18,382 nucleotides of DNA from Clostridiales bacterium (GTDB lineage: Bacteria > Bacillota > Clostridia > Oscillospirales > CAG-272). Below the pieces are notes generated by a model. The model was given only the letters and a program-made list of their open reading frames with translations, made no database searches and was not told the origin of the DNA. A program made the position numbers and the translations under genes. Every line of letters starts with the position of its first letter. Position 1 is the stretch's first letter. The stretch is taken from positions 1 to 18,382 of the forward strand of contig JAEEGW010000355.1 of assembly GCA_016280525.1 (NCBI GenBank), in the 5' to 3' direction. Of the stretch, positions 5,995 to 13,910 are shown piece by piece.

Positions 5995-6565
5995 TTTTAT
6001 GCGGTATGGGGTCGCCGTTTTCGTCAAACAGCGGCAGATACTGCAGAGCCTTGATGTCTTTTCTGTCCCATGCGTCTCCTTCCGCCAAGATAGCGGCGCG
6101 TCCGGCAACTATGCCGCCCGCCTGCAAAACGAGCTCTTCAAGAGCGTGCAGAGATTCGCCCGTGCTTATAACGTCGTCAACTATAAGGATGCGTTTGCCT
6201 TTCATCTCCGCCGCGTCGTCTCCGTCAAGATAAAGCGTCTGCTTTTTTGCCGTGGTGATGGACTTTACTTCGCACTTTAAAATATTTCTCATATAGAGCT
6301 TAGGCGCTTTTCTTGCCAGGAAGTATTTGTTCTGGCCGCTTTGAGCCGCCATTTCGTATATAAGCGGGATGCCCTTGCTCTCTGCGGTTATCATATAGTC
6401 GTAATCTTCTCTCGGTACGAGCTTAAGCAGCCCTTCCGCCGACGCTTTGGTAAGTTCAACGTCGCCGAAAATGACGAAAGCGCCGATATAGAGCTTGTCC
6501 GTCAGAGGGCACAGCGGCAGGTTTCTTTTCAAGCCGTTTATTTCGATCTCATAATACTCTTTCAT
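5987..6565 (-). CDS. type I phosphoribosyltransferase (adenine phosphoribosyltransferase-like)
   Basis: This 192-residue protein has the PRPP-binding signature RILIVDDVISTGES (126-139), the hallmark of type I phosphoribosyltransferases. These enzymes transfer ribose phosphate from PRPP to a base, usually for purine salvage. YDYMITAESKGIPLIYEMA (56-74) resembles the adenine/xanthine PRTase hood region. It does not look like the B. subtilis Xpt sequence I remember, and Clostridia relatives are usually annotated apt-like or simply phosphoribosyltransferase. Base specificity cannot be decided from sequence, so no symbol is given. The ATG at 6563-6565 follows AAGGACGG at good spacing. It is the first gene of the minus-strand operon, with a predicted promoter upstream. 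Confidence 0.85.
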   Translation of the reverse strand: MKEYYEIEINGLKRNLPLCPLTDKLYIGAFVIFGDVELTKASAEGLLKLVPREDYDYMITAESKGIPLIYEMAAQSGQNKYFLARKAPKLYMRNILKCEVKSITTAKKQTLYLDGDDAAEMKGKRILIVDDVISTGESLHALEELVLQAGGIVAGRAAILAEGDAWDRKDIKALQYLPLFDENGDPIPHKNA

Positions 6566-6600
6566 ATGCGTAAAACCGTCCTTATATTATATTTTTTATC

Positions 6601-6629
6601 ATCTTATCATAAAATTGATAATATTTCAA
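6601..6629 (-). promoter_or_regulatory. predicted sigma-A-type promoter for the phosphoribosyltransferase operon
   Basis: On the minus strand, TTGAAA (6624-6629) and TAAGAT (6601-6606) are separated by exactly 17 bases, in an AT-rich stretch 36 bases upstream of the start codon. A better -10 match, TATAAT at 6586-6591, has no good -35 and would leave almost no leader. No riboswitch-sized leader exists on this side. Confidence 0.5.
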
Positions 6630-6712
6630 GTAATTTAAATTAACGCTTATAATTTGTTGGATATTATGATAAAATAAAATGTGATTATTTACAACTATTT
6701 CCGCCGCATATA

Positions 6713-6741
6713 TTGATTTTTTCGTCAGGGTTTGATATAAT
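6713..6741 (+). promoter_or_regulatory. predicted strong extended -10 promoter for the repair/ribF operon
   Basis: TTGATT (6713-6718) and a perfect TATAAT (6736-6741) are 17 bases apart. The -10 is preceded by TG plus one base, the extended -10 form. Transcription should begin near 6748, leaving a leader of about 23 bases that contains AAGAGG before the ATG at 6771. This is among the best promoter matches in the window and drives genes away from the minus-strand operon. Confidence 0.75.
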
Positions 6742-6770
6742 ATACGCAGTATGTGCAAGAGGATATAAAA

Positions 6771-7895
6771 ATGGTCAGAATATTACACGTAGCGGACTTG
6801 CATCTTGACAGTCCGTTTTCACTTAAAAACGCGGAGACCGCGCAGGCGATGAGACAGATGATGCGCGGAACTTTTACCTCCGCGATGCTTTACGCAAGAA
6901 GCTCCGAAATAGATATCGTCCTTATTTCAGGGGACGTTTTTGACACTGGATACGCCGCAAGAGACACGCTTGCGCTTTTATGCTCGGAATTTGAAAAAAG
7001 CCCGGATATACAGTTCGTTATTTCTCCCGGCAACCACGATCCGTACCGTGCGGATTCTCCGTGGGCAAAGACCGCTTTTCCGTCTAACGTCCATATTTTT
7101 AAGTCCTCTTCTTTATCTAAAATCAGTTTTGACGGTTTGAATATGGACGTTTACGGCTGGGCTTTCACGGACGAGAATATGTCCGTGGATCCGCTTGCGG
7201 TAAAACCGCGTCCCGACCCGGAGCGCATAAATATCCTCTGCGCTCACTGTGAGCTTGACGGGCCGGTAGGCGGCAAATACTGCAGCATAAGCAAAGCCGA
7301 GCTCGGCGCGGCGGGATTTGATTACGCGGCTCTCGGCCATATACACAAGGGCACGGACGGCGCGAACAGGATAGGAAACACGTATTACGCTTATTCCGGC
7401 TGTCTTGAAGGGCGCAGCTTTGACGAATGCGGCACAAAATACGCAATAATCGCAGAGCTTGACAAAAAGCACGGCGATCTGAAAGCCGAGTTCAGAACAA
7501 GGCCTTTTACACAGAGAAGGTTTGAGATAGTTGACGTGGACGTCACCGGCTGCACCGATACGCCTTCGCTTTTAAACACCGTCAACAGCGCGGTAAGAGC
7601 GGCGCGCACCGGAAACGAGACGTCCGTCAGAGTAGTCCTGCGCGGCTCCGTTCCCGCGGAGCTTATAATATCCGAAGAATTCACGGCGAACAACATTGTA
7701 TCGGTAAGATACGCGGAGGTCGAAAACAAGACCGAGCCGACGTACGATATAGAACAGTACGCAAAGGAACCGGGCATACGCGGCGCGTTTTACCGCGCTA
7801 TGGAACCGCTTCTTCTGCAGGGCAGCGAAAAAGACAGACAGATAGCCGCCAAGGCGCTTAAAGCCGGCATACAGGCGCTTAACGGAAGGAGCTGA
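6771..7895 (+). CDS. SbcD/Mre11-like DNA repair exonuclease subunit (YhaO type)
   Basis: This 374-residue metallophosphoesterase belongs to the SbcD/Mre11 nuclease branch. It shows VADLHLDSPF (D9, H11), SGDVFDTG (D55), PGNHDPYR (N88, H89), CAHCELDG (H159) and LGHIHKG (H190, H192), the manganese-binding residues of double-strand-end processing nucleases. Residues after about 260 form a less conserved cap. Its partner is the SMC-like ATPase gene four bases downstream, the same pairing as YhaO/YhaN in Bacilli. I start it at ATG 6771, not GTG 6753, because AAGAGG lies just before 6771 and the family starts at this point. The likely role is trimming or clearing broken or hairpin DNA ends. The exact substrate is inferred from the family. 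Confidence 0.9.
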   Translation: MVRILHVADLHLDSPFSLKNAETAQAMRQMMRGTFTSAMLYARSSEIDIVLISGDVFDTGYAARDTLALLCSEFEKSPDIQFVISPGNHDPYRADSPWAKTAFPSNVHIFKSSSLSKISFDGLNMDVYGWAFTDENMSVDPLAVKPRPDPERINILCAHCELDGPVGGKYCSISKAELGAAGFDYAALGHIHKGTDGANRIGNTYYAYSGCLEGRSFDECGTKYAIIAELDKKHGDLKAEFRTRPFTQRRFEIVDVDVTGCTDTPSLLNTVNSAVRAARTGNETSVRVVLRGSVPAELIISEEFTANNIVSVRYAEVENKTEPTYDIEQYAKEPGIRGAFYRAMEPLLLQGSEKDRQIAAKALKAGIQALNGRS

Positions 7896-7899
7896 TAAT

Positions 7900-10128
7900 A
7901 TGATAATCAAAAAACTGAATATCATCTCCTTCGGTATGATAAGCAACAAACAGATAGAATTCGGTGAAAATTTAAACGTAATCGAAGGAAACAACGAGAC
8001 CGGAAAAAGCACGATAGGCGCGTTTATAAGGTTTATTTTCTACGGGCTTGACAAAGCCGGGCGCGACAAATATATAGGCTGGGGAAGCACCGGCTGTTCC
8101 GGCACGCTGACGCTTAACTCGGACGGCGAGGATTACCGTATTGAGCGCGAGCTTAACAGCGGCAGGACGAAGGACAGAATAACGATAGTTAACAGTAACG
8201 GCGAGATAATGCGTACGGACAAAGCTCCGTGGGAGCTTTTTATCGGCGTGCCCGAAAACGTTTTCGTAAACACGGTATTCACCGGCGATCTCGGCTCAGC
8301 CGTCGGCGGTCAGGGCCTGCCGGAAGCCATTGAAAACATAGTCTTCTCCGCTGATGAAGCCGTAAGCACAAAAAAAGCGTTAAAACGCATTGACGACGCG
8401 CGGATAGCTCTGTATTACAAAAATCAGAAGGGCGGAAAGATACACGAACTCGGCAATCTCGTGTCCGAGCTTGAGGTAAGGCTCGCCGCCGCGAAATCGT
8501 CGGCGGAGCATATTTTCACGCTTGAGGATTCCATCCGGACGAAGCGCGAAAGGATAAATAAAAACAAGGAAAGAATAGACCTGATCTCAAAGCAGATGCA
8601 GGATTACGAGACGTATAACAAGATATACGAGCTGCAGTCGCATGAAAGCGCTTCAAAACAGCTGCAGGAGTGTAAAAAAGAGCTTGCCGGACTTGAAAAA
8701 AAGTACGCGGTTGACGGATTTTTGCCGGACAGAGAGTTTTCCGACAAACTGCGTGCGCTGGAAGCGAGCGCCGCGGAGATGAAAGAGCTCTCCTCAAAGG
8801 CGGCGCAGCGTTTGGCTTCTGCGGAAGCGGAGATGAAAACGTCTTCTTCCAATTCCGTGCTCCGCATGGCGGCGAACATAGGCGGCATTGAAGCAATGCG
8901 CAATATGTATAAGGGGCTTGACAAAAAGGCTTCGTTTTACGGAAAGTTCGCTCTCGTTTCGATAATCTTATCGCTGCCGTTCGCGGTATGCGCGGGACTG
9001 CTTATATATTTCGGTTATACTCTGCCCTACGCGGTGATAGCCGGCGTTTTATTCGCGTTTTTACTCATATTCGGCATTATAAACGCCGCAAAAGCGTCAA
9101 AACTGAAAAAGGGACTGCTTAAACTCGCCGCAAAGCTCGGCGCGGAAGAACCGGGTGATATTCCCGATCTGCTTGATTCTCTGTCCGACAAAGAGACCGC
9201 ATCCGAAGAAAAAACGAGATTATACAAAAAAGCGCTTGAAGACAAGCAAAGGACAGACGAGACGTACGACGCGCTTGACAGAAAGATACGCGAGTTTACA
9301 AAGAAGTTCAAAGAGACCGGCATAAGCGGTCTTCCCGCGCTCATATCTTATACGGACACCGTCGTGAGCGAGCTTTCAAACGCTCACAAACAGGTGGAAA
9401 TGGCACAGTATAAAGAGCGCGTTTCTTCCGAGCACGTTTCGGGCGAGAGCGCGGACGAGCTGCGCGGCAAACTGACCGGCGCTCTGAAAGAAGAAGACGT
9501 CGCGTCTTTCAACTGCGACGAACGCAGGACGGAATTCAATCTGCTTATGCGGCAGAACGAATTCATAGTTGAAAAAATATCGTCCGAGGAGCAGAATTTT
9601 GCCGCGGCGAACGCGACGTTCACGCTTCCCGCCACCATATACGCAAAGCTTCTGACTGCGAGGACGGAGCTTGAAGAGGCGACGGACGATTACAAGGCGT
9701 ATGCGCTGGCGTATGAAAAGCTTTCGGAAGCCTCCGCGGCTCTGCGCAGCAGCATATCGCCGACGCTCGCGAAGGACGCGGGAGAATTCATGGCGGGTTT
9801 CTCCGACGGAAAATACGATTCCTTAGGCATTTCAAACAAGCTTGAAATAACGTATTCCGGCGGCGGTATGACGCACACGGCGGACACGATGAGCAGCGGC
9901 ACGCAGGATATCGCGTACGTAAGTCTGCGCCTGGCGCTTATAAAAATGCTGTTCCCGAAAAAAGCGCCCGCGTTCTTTGACGATACGTTTGCAAGAGTTG
10001 ACGATATACGCGCAAGACACATAGCGGAAACGCTGGCGAAGCTCGATATGCAGTCCGTGATATTCACGTGCCACGGCCGCGAGGGCAGGTTTGCAGAAGA
10101 ATTCGGCGGCAGGGTCATAAAAGTATGA
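7900..10128 (+). CDS. SbcC/Rad50-like AAA ATPase (YhaN type) with two membrane-like segments
   Basis: This 742-residue protein has an N-terminal Walker A motif, GNNETGKST (30-38), and FYGLDKAGRDKYIGWG (47-62), typical of YhaN-like proteins. Long coiled-coil stretches cover about 185-320 and 425-580. The C-terminal signature MSSGTQD (664-670) and Walker B AFFDDTFARVDD (691-702) complete the ATPase head. Two strongly hydrophobic segments (about 348-371 and 375-396) sit between the coiled coils, where SbcC/Rad50 would have a zinc hook, so the hinge may lie in or on the membrane. It is expected to act with the preceding nuclease in DNA end processing. AAGGAG at 7886-7891 supports the ATG at 7900. 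It appears shorter than the B. subtilis YhaN I recall (about 960 residues). The next gene overlaps its stop by four bases. Confidence 0.87.
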   Translation: MIIKKLNIISFGMISNKQIEFGENLNVIEGNNETGKSTIGAFIRFIFYGLDKAGRDKYIGWGSTGCSGTLTLNSDGEDYRIERELNSGRTKDRITIVNSNGEIMRTDKAPWELFIGVPENVFVNTVFTGDLGSAVGGQGLPEAIENIVFSADEAVSTKKALKRIDDARIALYYKNQKGGKIHELGNLVSELEVRLAAAKSSAEHIFTLEDSIRTKRERINKNKERIDLISKQMQDYETYNKIYELQSHESASKQLQECKKELAGLEKKYAVDGFLPDREFSDKLRALEASAAEMKELSSKAAQRLASAEAEMKTSSSNSVLRMAANIGGIEAMRNMYKGLDKKASFYGKFALVSIILSLPFAVCAGLLIYFGYTLPYAVIAGVLFAFLLIFGIINAAKASKLKKGLLKLAAKLGAEEPGDIPDLLDSLSDKETASEEKTRLYKKALEDKQRTDETYDALDRKIREFTKKFKETGISGLPALISYTDTVVSELSNAHKQVEMAQYKERVSSEHVSGESADELRGKLTGALKEEDVASFNCDERRTEFNLLMRQNEFIVEKISSEEQNFAAANATFTLPATIYAKLLTARTELEEATDDYKAYALAYEKLSEASAALRSSISPTLAKDAGEFMAGFSDGKYDSLGISNKLEITYSGGGMTHTADTMSSGTQDIAYVSLRLALIKMLFPKKAPAFFDDTFARVDDIRARHIAETLAKLDMQSVIFTCHGREGRFAEEFGGRVIKV

Positions 10129-10826
10129 CGCTTAAAGAGTGTTTTGAAAATAACGGTCTGTCAGAATATCTGACAAACGAAAAAGAAAAAAAACTTGAGA
10201 TCCTGTGCCGGCTTTTGCTTGAATATAATAAAAAAGTAAATCTCACAGCGCTGACGGAGCCGGACGATATATACGCAAAGCACATAGCTGACAGCGCGAT
10301 GCTTTTGCCGTATCTGACAAACGCGGAAACGCTGCTTGACGTCGGCTGCGGCGGCGGTTTTCCCTCTCTGCCGGTGGCTATACTGAACGAAAACATCCGC
10401 GTCACGGCTATGGACGCAACGAAAAAGAAGCTCGGTTTCGTGCTTTACGCAAAAGAGGAACTCGGGCTTGACAATATAACTACTCTCAACGGCAGAGCCG
10501 AGGAGCTTTGCAAAGAGCCTTTACGCGAAAGCTTTGACGCGGTGACGGCGCGCGCCGTCGCTTCCCTGCCCGTGCTCTGCGAGCTTTGCGTCCCGTACGT
10601 TAAAACGGGCGGCACGTTTCTGGCGATGAAAACGGATATATCCGAGCTTGAAACGTCGCTTAACGCCGCAAAGCTGACCGGCGCCGAACACGAAAAAAGC
10701 GTTGAATACAAGCTTATATGCGGCAATGAGACCGCCGGCAGATGCATTATGATATTCAAAAAAACGCGTAAAACTCAGTCTAAATATCCGAGAAAGTATG
10801 CGATAATAAAATCGCATCCGTTATAA
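10125..10826 (+). CDS. rsmG: 16S rRNA (guanine-N7)-methyltransferase RsmG
   Basis: RsmG (GidB) methylates N7 of a conserved guanine, G527 in E. coli numbering, in 16S rRNA using S-adenosylmethionine; its loss can give low-level streptomycin resistance. The 233-residue protein has YNKKVNLTALTEPDDIYAKH (34-53), the SAM-binding loop DVGCGGGFP (72-80), ARAVASLPVL (142-151) and the basic C-terminal motif YPRKYAIIKSHPL (221-233), all family markers. The start is ATG 10125, which overlaps the upstream stop as ATGA; a longer frame from 10068 would add residues unrelated to the family. In many bacteria rsmG lies near oriC with mnmG and parAB, but not here. It is part of a tight operon with ribF. Confidence 0.95.
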   Translation: MTLKECFENNGLSEYLTNEKEKKLEILCRLLLEYNKKVNLTALTEPDDIYAKHIADSAMLLPYLTNAETLLDVGCGGGFPSLPVAILNENIRVTAMDATKKKLGFVLYAKEELGLDNITTLNGRAEELCKEPLRESFDAVTARAVASLPVLCELCVPYVKTGGTFLAMKTDISELETSLNAAKLTGAEHEKSVEYKLICGNETAGRCIMIFKKTRKTQSKYPRKYAIIKSHPL

Positions 10827-10827
10827 A

Positions 10828-11724
10828 ATGAACACAATATACTTAAAAGACGGAATAAAAACGAATAAGACCGTCGTCGCGGTCGGCAGTTTTGACGGCG
10901 TGCATAAAGGCCACGCGGAGCTAATTAAAAAAGCCGTTGCAATAGCGGAGGCGACGGGCGCCTTGCCGGCGGTATGGACGTTTTCCGACTATATCCCCGG
11001 CCCCGCATCAAAGCATATAATACCCGCGGAAAAACGTATGCGAATTTTTAAAGAGCTCGGCGTCGCCGTTGTTTTCACCTGCGAGTTTGATTCCGTGCGG
11101 GATATGAGCGCGGACGGGTTTGTAAAAGATATACTTATCGGCGCCTGCGGCGCAAAGTACGCCGTTTGCGGGTACAATTTTCGCTTCGGCAAAAACGCTG
11201 GCTCGGACGCGCAGAGCCTCGTATCGCTTATGCAGAGATACGGCGGAGGCGGCGTAATAATTGACAAAGTCTGCGTAAACGGCAGCCCCGTGAGCTCCAC
11301 GGCGATAAGAAAAGCGCTCTCCGACGGCGATATAAAGCTTGCAAACGGGCTGCTCGGCCGTCCGTTTTCCATAGAAATGCCGGTGATACACGGCAAAAGC
11401 ATGGGAAAAAGCCTCGGCTTCCCGACTATCAACCAGTCTTATCCCGACGGACTCGTGATGCTGAAACACGGCGTTTACGCGTGCGAAACGTATATAGACG
11501 GCAAAAAATACAAAGCAGTTACCGACGTGGGCGTCAAGCCTACAGTCGGTGCGGACGGCGTATGCTGCGAGTCGTTTATTTTAGATTACGACGGCGATCT
11601 TTACGGACGCACCGTTACCGTTTATTTTACGGGATATTTAAGGCCGGAGCGTAAATTCGCCTCGCTTGAGCTGCTTTCCGAGCAGATAGCAAAAGACGCA
11701 AAAACAGTAAAGGAAATGCAATGA
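10828..11724 (+). CDS. ribF: bifunctional riboflavin kinase / FAD synthetase RibF
   Basis: RibF phosphorylates riboflavin to FMN and then adenylylates it to FAD in the cytosol. The N-terminal adenylyltransferase domain (about 1-165) shows the nucleotide-binding motif GSFDGVHKGHAEL (20-32), AVCGYNFRFG and SSTAIRKAL. The C-terminal kinase domain (about 180-298) shows GKSLGFPTIN, DVGVKPTVG and ESFILDYDGDLYG. The usual PTAN motif reads PTIN here, which keeps the threonine and asparagine used for Mg-ATP. The length of 298 residues is normal. The gene starts one base after the rsmG stop with no clear ribosome site, so coupling is likely. No FMN riboswitch is possible, as there is no leader. Its last bases overlap the next gene as ATGA. 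Confidence 0.95.
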   Translation: MNTIYLKDGIKTNKTVVAVGSFDGVHKGHAELIKKAVAIAEATGALPAVWTFSDYIPGPASKHIIPAEKRMRIFKELGVAVVFTCEFDSVRDMSADGFVKDILIGACGAKYAVCGYNFRFGKNAGSDAQSLVSLMQRYGGGGVIIDKVCVNGSPVSSTAIRKALSDGDIKLANGLLGRPFSIEMPVIHGKSMGKSLGFPTINQSYPDGLVMLKHGVYACETYIDGKKYKAVTDVGVKPTVGADGVCCESFILDYDGDLYGRTVTVYFTGYLRPERKFASLELLSEQIAKDAKTVKEMQ

Positions 11725-13124
11725 AAATAAAAAAATATATTTCTCTTCTCCTTGCCGTACTGTGCATCTGCCCGGCGCTTGCCGCGGCGGTCCGCGCGTC
11801 GCAGGCGGAGAGCGGGACGGCGGATAACGCCGCAAGCGACAAAATAATACCCACCGGCTACAGCATCCCGGCGGATGAGGATATGACTATACGCTGCCGT
11901 AACGCCATTTTATACAGCGAATACGACGACAGGTATCTGTTTTCCAAACGCGCGGACGAGCTGCTTGAACCGGCGTCCACCGCAAAAACCATGGTGGGCA
12001 TAATGATATTCGAAAAATTCGGCAGAAATCTTGAAACGAAGATCACCGTTACAAACAAGCTGCTTGAAGGCAAGGACGGACTTTCTTTGTATCTTGAAGA
12101 GGGGGAGATATTCAGCATACGTCAGCTCCTCACCATGCTTCTGATGCACGGCGCAAACGACGTTTCCGTTATCCTTTCGCATTACTATATGCAGGACGTG
12201 GAATGCGAAGGGGACGATCTTGAAAAATTCGCGGAGCTTATGACGGCGCGCGCAGCGGAGATAGGCTGTGAGAACACGGTTTACAAAAACGTGACCGGTC
12301 TGCACGCAAACGGCGCGAAGACCGTTTTGTCCGATATTATAAAAATAGCGGTCCACGCCGCGAACATACCCGGTTTTCTTGAAATGACGTCAAAAGACAA
12401 GCTGACCATAGAAAAGAACGGACCGACTAAGGCAAGAGTCGTGCTTTCAAGAAACTATCTCGTAAGCTCGTATCAGACGGCGAGATACAAAACGCCCGGC
12501 GTCACCGGAATGAACTACGGCTCGACGGAGCAGATGGGTCAGTGTCTGCTCGTCAGCGCGGAATACGACGGAAAGCGTTATTTCGCCGCTATAATGGGCG
12601 GCTACACGGACAGCGACGAAGAAGGTACGCAGGTCGTTTATACGGACGCGAGAAAGCTGCTTGATTACGCGAGAACGGGTTTCAAATACTTTGACGTGCT
12701 TAAAAAAGGCGTTATAATAACGCAGGTAGGCGTAAGATTCAGCACTAATACTGACGTTGTGACGCTCGTTCCGGAAAAGACCGTTTCAATGTATCTGCCG
12801 GTGAAAACGGACGTCAATACCGAAATATCGTTTAAAACGATAGTGCAGGAAGAGGAGATAGACGCGCCGGTCGCGCAGGGGTATCAGGCGGGCGATATAA
12901 TAGTCGTTTACAACGACGAAGAAGTGTGCCGCGTGCCTCTGGTGACGACGGTATCCGTACAGCAGAGCCGTATTTTATACACGCTTGACGCGCTTGAAAG
13001 ATTTGTAAAGAAGCCTGTCGTTATCGCTTCGCTTATCTCGTTTTTCGTATTTCTGTTCATTTACGTCGTCATAATCAAATCGATCGTCGCGGCGCAGAAA
13101 AAGAAAAGAAAATATATAAAATAA
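11721..13124 (+). CDS. DacF-like D-alanyl-D-alanine carboxypeptidase homologue with degenerate active-site motifs
   Basis: This 467-residue protein has a signal peptide (about 1-26), a penicillin-binding-protein-like serine peptidase domain (about 45-325), a beta-rich C-terminal domain (about 330-410), a membrane segment (about 431-452) and a lysine-rich tail. That is the layout of DacF/PBP5-type enzymes, which trim terminal D-alanine from peptidoglycan stem peptides. The first motif SxxK is intact (S86-TA-K89 in EPASTAKTM). The second motif reads GAND (144-147) where SxN is expected. Lining up PGVTGMNYGST with the usual PGVDGIKTGYT puts NYG (265-267) at the KTG position. Two of three catalytic motifs are therefore altered, so activity is doubtful and it may bind rather than cleave. 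AAAGGA at 11709-11714 supports ATG 11721. Confidence 0.82.
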   Translation: MKIKKYISLLLAVLCICPALAAAVRASQAESGTADNAASDKIIPTGYSIPADEDMTIRCRNAILYSEYDDRYLFSKRADELLEPASTAKTMVGIMIFEKFGRNLETKITVTNKLLEGKDGLSLYLEEGEIFSIRQLLTMLLMHGANDVSVILSHYYMQDVECEGDDLEKFAELMTARAAEIGCENTVYKNVTGLHANGAKTVLSDIIKIAVHAANIPGFLEMTSKDKLTIEKNGPTKARVVLSRNYLVSSYQTARYKTPGVTGMNYGSTEQMGQCLLVSAEYDGKRYFAAIMGGYTDSDEEGTQVVYTDARKLLDYARTGFKYFDVLKKGVIITQVGVRFSTNTDVVTLVPEKTVSMYLPVKTDVNTEISFKTIVQEEEIDAPVAQGYQAGDIIVVYNDEEVCRVPLVTTVSVQQSRILYTLDALERFVKKPVVIASLISFFVFLFIYVVIIKSIVAAQKKKRKYIK

Positions 13125-13141
13125 GATTTTACAAATACCGC

Positions 13142-13170
13142 TTGATAACAAAGGCGCGATATGTTATATT
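13142..13170 (+). promoter_or_regulatory. predicted sigma-A-type promoter of the VTC-DUF4956-CotH operon
   Basis: TTGATA (13142-13147) and TATATT (13165-13170) are separated by exactly 17 bases, and each differs from consensus at one base. Transcription should start near 13177, giving a very short leader that begins at the ribosome site. There is no visible terminator between the DacF-like stop (13124) and this promoter, so read-through from the upstream operon may add to expression. Confidence 0.7.
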
Positions 13171-13176
13171 CTACGT

Positions 13177-13186
13177 AAAGGAGGTG
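13177..13186 (+). promoter_or_regulatory. strong ribosome binding site AAAGGAGGTG deciding a TTG start
   Basis: AAAGGAGGTG is a near-perfect match to the 16S anti-Shine-Dalgarno sequence. Its AGGAGG core ends seven bases before TTG at 13192. The next in-frame ATG (13204) would be 19 bases away, too far, so TTG is the preferred start of the VTC gene. Confidence 0.8.
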
Positions 13187-13191
13187 GCGGT

Positions 13192-13896
13192 TTGGATCGT
13201 ATAATGGAAGATTCCGGGACTGACTACCGGCACGAACAAAAATATTATATAACGCTGACGCAGGCAACGGAGCTTACGGACAGACTGTCAAAGGTGCTGC
13301 AATTTGACAGATACAGTATGGCGGGCGGGAAGTATCTTATATCAAGCGTTTATTTTGACACGCTTGAGGATCAGTCGCTTGAAGGCACCGCCACAGGCAT
13401 CTTAAAAAGAAAAAAATACAGGATAAGAGCGTATAACCACGACGATTCTTTTATAGCCCTGGAACGGAAAACAAAAAGAGGACCTCTCGGCAAAAAAGAA
13501 TCCGTTCGGATAAACAGGCAGATATACGACGATATAATGTATAAGCGCGGCGAGAGTCTGCTCACGCTTGACAGCGACCTTGCCAAAGAGTTTTATCACA
13601 TGATAAACGTTGAGGGATACCGCCCGAAGACAGTAGTTGAATACACGCGTCGGGCATTCGTATCCGATATATCAAACGCGCGGATAACGCTCGATATGAA
13701 CATAAAAGGCAGCGGCGCCGGAGTCGATATGTTTTTGGATTACGGCTCGCTCGTCTACACGGTGCCTCCCTGCTGGGTGGTGCTTGAAGTGAAATACGAT
13801 CACTTCTTACCGGACTATATAAGAAATCTTTTGCCGGACTGCTCTGTTATGCAGAGCTCCTGCTCAAAATACGTTTACGGAAGAACATTTACGTAA
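13192..13896 (+). CDS. VTC-domain polyphosphate polymerase-like protein
   Basis: This 234-residue protein is a VTC domain, a triphosphate-tunnel fold that in yeast Vtc4 builds polyphosphate from ATP. Tunnel-type residues line up with that family: R13-E15-K17 (YRHEQKY), YFDT (54-57), R77/R79 in KYRIRAY, E91 and K93 in ALERKTK, R153/R154 in VEYTRRAF, R164, E199/K201 in VVLEVKY, and K226 in CSKYVYG. It has no signal peptide or membrane segment, so it should work in the cytosol or at the inner membrane face. The start is TTG behind an excellent ribosome site. It is the first of three genes and is followed after 14 bases by a DUF4956 membrane protein, a pairing I know from other Firmicutes. Polymerase activity is inferred; a related phosphotransfer role is possible. 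Confidence 0.88.
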   Translation: MDRIMEDSGTDYRHEQKYYITLTQATELTDRLSKVLQFDRYSMAGGKYLISSVYFDTLEDQSLEGTATGILKRKKYRIRAYNHDDSFIALERKTKRGPLGKKESVRINRQIYDDIMYKRGESLLTLDSDLAKEFYHMINVEGYRPKTVVEYTRRAFVSDISNARITLDMNIKGSGAGVDMFLDYGSLVYTVPPCWVVLEVKYDHFLPDYIRNLLPDCSVMQSSCSKYVYGRTFT

Positions 13897-13910
13897 GAAA
13901 GGATAAAGAA

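Noticed and set aside
5995..6108. Longer N-terminus for the threonine-aldolase-like protein
   Set aside because: The extra 38 residues lie within the phosphoribosyltransferase gene in another frame and are not aldolase-like; ATG at 5994 begins the recognisable domain.
6753..6770. GTG at 6753 as the start of the SbcD-like gene
   Set aside because: It lies only about 5 bases after the predicted transcription start with no ribosome site; ATG 6771 has AAGAGG upstream and matches the family start.
6566..6770. Riboswitch (purine or FMN) in the divergent region
   Set aside because: The predicted leaders are only about 23-30 bases long on each side, too short for a riboswitch, and the AT-rich sequence shows no fitting stems.
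10068..10124. Longer N-terminus for RsmG
   Set aside because: The extra 19 residues overlap the YhaN-like gene and do not resemble RsmG; ATG 10125 in an ATGA overlap fits both family and operon.
10125..10826. rsmG as a marker of a nearby replication origin
   Set aside because: No dnaA, mnmG, parA/parB or DnaA-box cluster is visible; rsmG here sits in a repair/ribF operon.
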